Shown piece by piece: positions 5,807-6,768 of a stretch of 6,768 nt of DNA. The DNA is from an uncultured Bacilli bacterium. GTDB lineage: Bacteria > Bacillota_I > Bacilli_A > RF39 > UBA660. The stretch is from the NCBI GenBank assembly GCA_947628765.1, contig CANRBD010000060.1:1-6768 (forward strand). The letters are read 5' to 3'. A model generated the notes under the pieces. The model was given only the letters and a program-made list of their open reading frames with translations. It had not been told where the DNA came from and ran no database searches. Position 1 is the first letter of the stretch. The number at the start of each line of letters is the position of its first letter. Both the position numbers and the translations under genes were made by a program.

Positions 5807-5835
5807 TATTATGGAAAAGGCCTTAAAATTTATAC
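5807..5835 (-). promoter_or_regulatory. Sigma-G type promoter of the spoVA operon
   Basis: On the minus strand GTATA (5835-5831) and CATAATA (5813-5807) are 17 bases apart. Both fit the published Bacillus sigma-G consensus (GHATR and CATNHTA) at every position, which is what a forespore spoVA operon should have. The predicted start near 5800 leaves a very short leader beginning at the Shine-Dalgarno site, which is a caution. The -35 box overlaps the stop codon of the nuclease gene. A sigma-A extended -10 reading (TGGTATAAA, 5837-5829) is an alternative but lacks a -35 box. Confidence 0.6.
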
Positions 5836-6729
5836 CAAATTATGTAAGTTTAATTTAAAAGTCGTGGTAAAAATTTTATAGTTACTGCAATATTCTAAAA
5901 TAAATTTGTTTTCTTTTTTACATAAAATTACACCAATAGTCTTATTATGAAATGGTTCTTTTATATATTTGTCTATATAATTCATGTAATTTAAAGTTTG
6001 TCCAATATGGTTAGCTAATACTTTTTTAGTTTTAACTTCTAACACTACATAGCAATTATATTTAGTATTAAATAAAAGAAAATCTATATATTGAAAGTCA
6101 TTATCAATTTTAATTTTGAATTCATGACCAGCATATAAAAATCCTACTCCTAATTCTTTTAAAAAATTATCCATATCTTCTAAGATCATTTGATGAAGAA
6201 CATATTCCGTTAATTTATTTGGAATATTTTTGGTTTTAATAATAATTGGATTTTTGATTAAAGTATTTACTTTAGGCTCTTCTAACTCTTCTTTATAACC
6301 AATTCGCTCATATTCTTTTGCTTTGATACGTTTTCTAAGTTCACGATATCCAATATTTTGTTTTTCACAAATATAAATATAATATTTTATTGCTTGGATA
6401 TCCTTTAAAGCTCATATAGCATTGATATGACTCCAAGTTAATTGTTGTGGCAGTGCCACAACTTTTTGACTAAGTAAATAAAACTGGCGCATTCTGCTTA
6501 AATTAGTATAAGTATATCCTTTACCAAGCTCTTTAGTTAATTTTAAAGAATATTCCTTAATAAGTTTATTTCCATACTTAGCTCGTTTTTCTCCACCTTG
6601 GGCTTTAATTAAAAGTTTACCTACTTCATAATAGCTTTCTAAATCATGTTTATTTTTAGAATAATCTTTTACTTGTTTATAAATTTCATTCTTAATTAAA
6701 ATATCTTTTATATTTTGGTAATAATTCAT
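5830..6729 (-). pseudogene. DUF1016/YhcG-type PDDEXK nuclease gene broken by in-frame TGA
   Basis: One reading frame spans 300 codons and is interrupted only by TGA at 6414-6412 (codon 106). The first half (6729-6412) is a DUF1016 N-terminal helical domain, with KYGNKLIKEYSLKLTKELGKGY, NLSRMRQFY and LTWSHI. After the stop the same frame continues with ALKDIQAIKYYI, RELRKRIKAKEYERIG and LIKNPIII, then the PDDEXK nuclease domain: E203, D216 (YIDFLLFN), E231-x-K233 (VVLEVK), GQ at 243-244, and ITTTF-like end residues. The catalytic pattern is intact. Aligning with the family motif as I remember it (SHIRELL-LKD), the TGA falls on a Leu position without any gap, consistent with a single TTA to TGA change. 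The start at 6729 has a perfect AAAGGAGGT site. The second half has no ATG before 6189 and no ribosome site, so it is unlikely to be made alone. Family members are proposed to act in DNA processing or defence; the exact role is uncertain. Confidence 0.85.
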
Positions 6730-6735
6730 TAAATT

Positions 6736-6744
6736 ACCTCCTTT
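6736..6744 (-). promoter_or_regulatory. Full-length Shine-Dalgarno site of the nuclease gene
   Basis: The minus strand reads AAAGGAGGT, a complete match to the 16S rRNA tail, six bases before the ATG at 6729. It shows that the broken gene kept a strong translation start. The remaining 24 bases to the window edge show no clear promoter. Confidence 0.8.
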
Positions 6745-6768
6745 AACTGATAAGCCGTCGTAAAAATT

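Noticed and set aside
5817..5824. Palindrome AAGGCCTT as a terminator or operator
   Set aside because: It has no loop and no T-run, and it is only 8 bases; it may just be chance within the spoVA promoter spacer.
5861..5875. Similarity between GTCGTGGTAAAAATT and the right edge of the window (6757-6768)
   Set aside because: The match is short, gapped and AT-rich, and the left copy is coding sequence of the nuclease gene; not evidence for an insertion repeat.
5830..6189. Separate small gene of 119 codons
   Set aside because: It is the in-frame continuation of the nuclease gene; its ATG has no ribosome site and the upstream in-frame codons (6190-6411) continue the same family.
6412..6414. TGA read as tryptophan (genetic code 4)
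   Set aside because: All other tryptophans counted in the window are TGG, no other gene has an internal TGA, and feoA ends properly at TGA overlapping the feoB start. The family position looks like Leu, not Trp.

Overview
The window is about 30-35% G+C by eye and looks like a piece of a low-GC, spore-forming Bacillota (Firmicutes) chromosome. The evidence is a spoVA operon with a good forespore (sigma-G type) promoter, strong Shine-Dalgarno sites and a clostridial-style FeoAB pair. A finer placement (Clostridia, Erysipelotrichia or an RF39-like gut lineage) cannot be made from this sequence. The standard bacterial code fits: all roughly 18 tryptophans I counted are TGG, and TGA occurs in frame at only one place, inside a gene that looks broken.

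Layout, left to right. (1) 1-1824, minus strand: feoA followed by feoB, an Fe(II) uptake pair coupled by an ATGA overlap; feoB runs off the left edge after 537 codons. (2) 1906-2919, minus strand: a secreted or membrane-anchored surface protein whose last third contains a sharply GC-rich 117-base block. (3) 2920-3043: a compact divergent promoter region with two good sigma-A type promoters back to back. (4) 3044-4003, plus strand: a putative zinc metalloprotease with an HEFLH motif. (5) 3979-4014: an almost perfectly symmetric A/T hairpin that can end transcription from both sides. (6) 4013-5789, minus strand: spoVAC-spoVAD-spoVAE, joined by TAATG overlaps, for dipicolinic acid movement into and out of the spore. 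(7) 5807-5835: a sigma-G type promoter for that operon, lying over the stop codon of the next gene upstream. (8) 5830-6729, minus strand: a DUF1016/YhcG-type PDDEXK nuclease gene interrupted by one in-frame TGA.

How the parts work together. FeoA and FeoB form one iron-uptake unit. The three SpoVA proteins form one spore unit in the tricistronic arrangement known from clostridia. The surface protein and the metalloprotease share a divergent control region and may be co-regulated, but no functional link is proven. The nuclease remnant is unrelated to spores; its main relevance is that its 3' end carries the spoVA promoter.

The most interesting signals are the GC-rich, possibly diversifying block in the surface protein, the spoVA promoter embedded in the broken nuclease gene, the single nonsense codon in an otherwise intact nuclease frame, and the near-identical 15-base coupling modules in the spoVA operon. 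No stretch over 300 bases lacks a gene.
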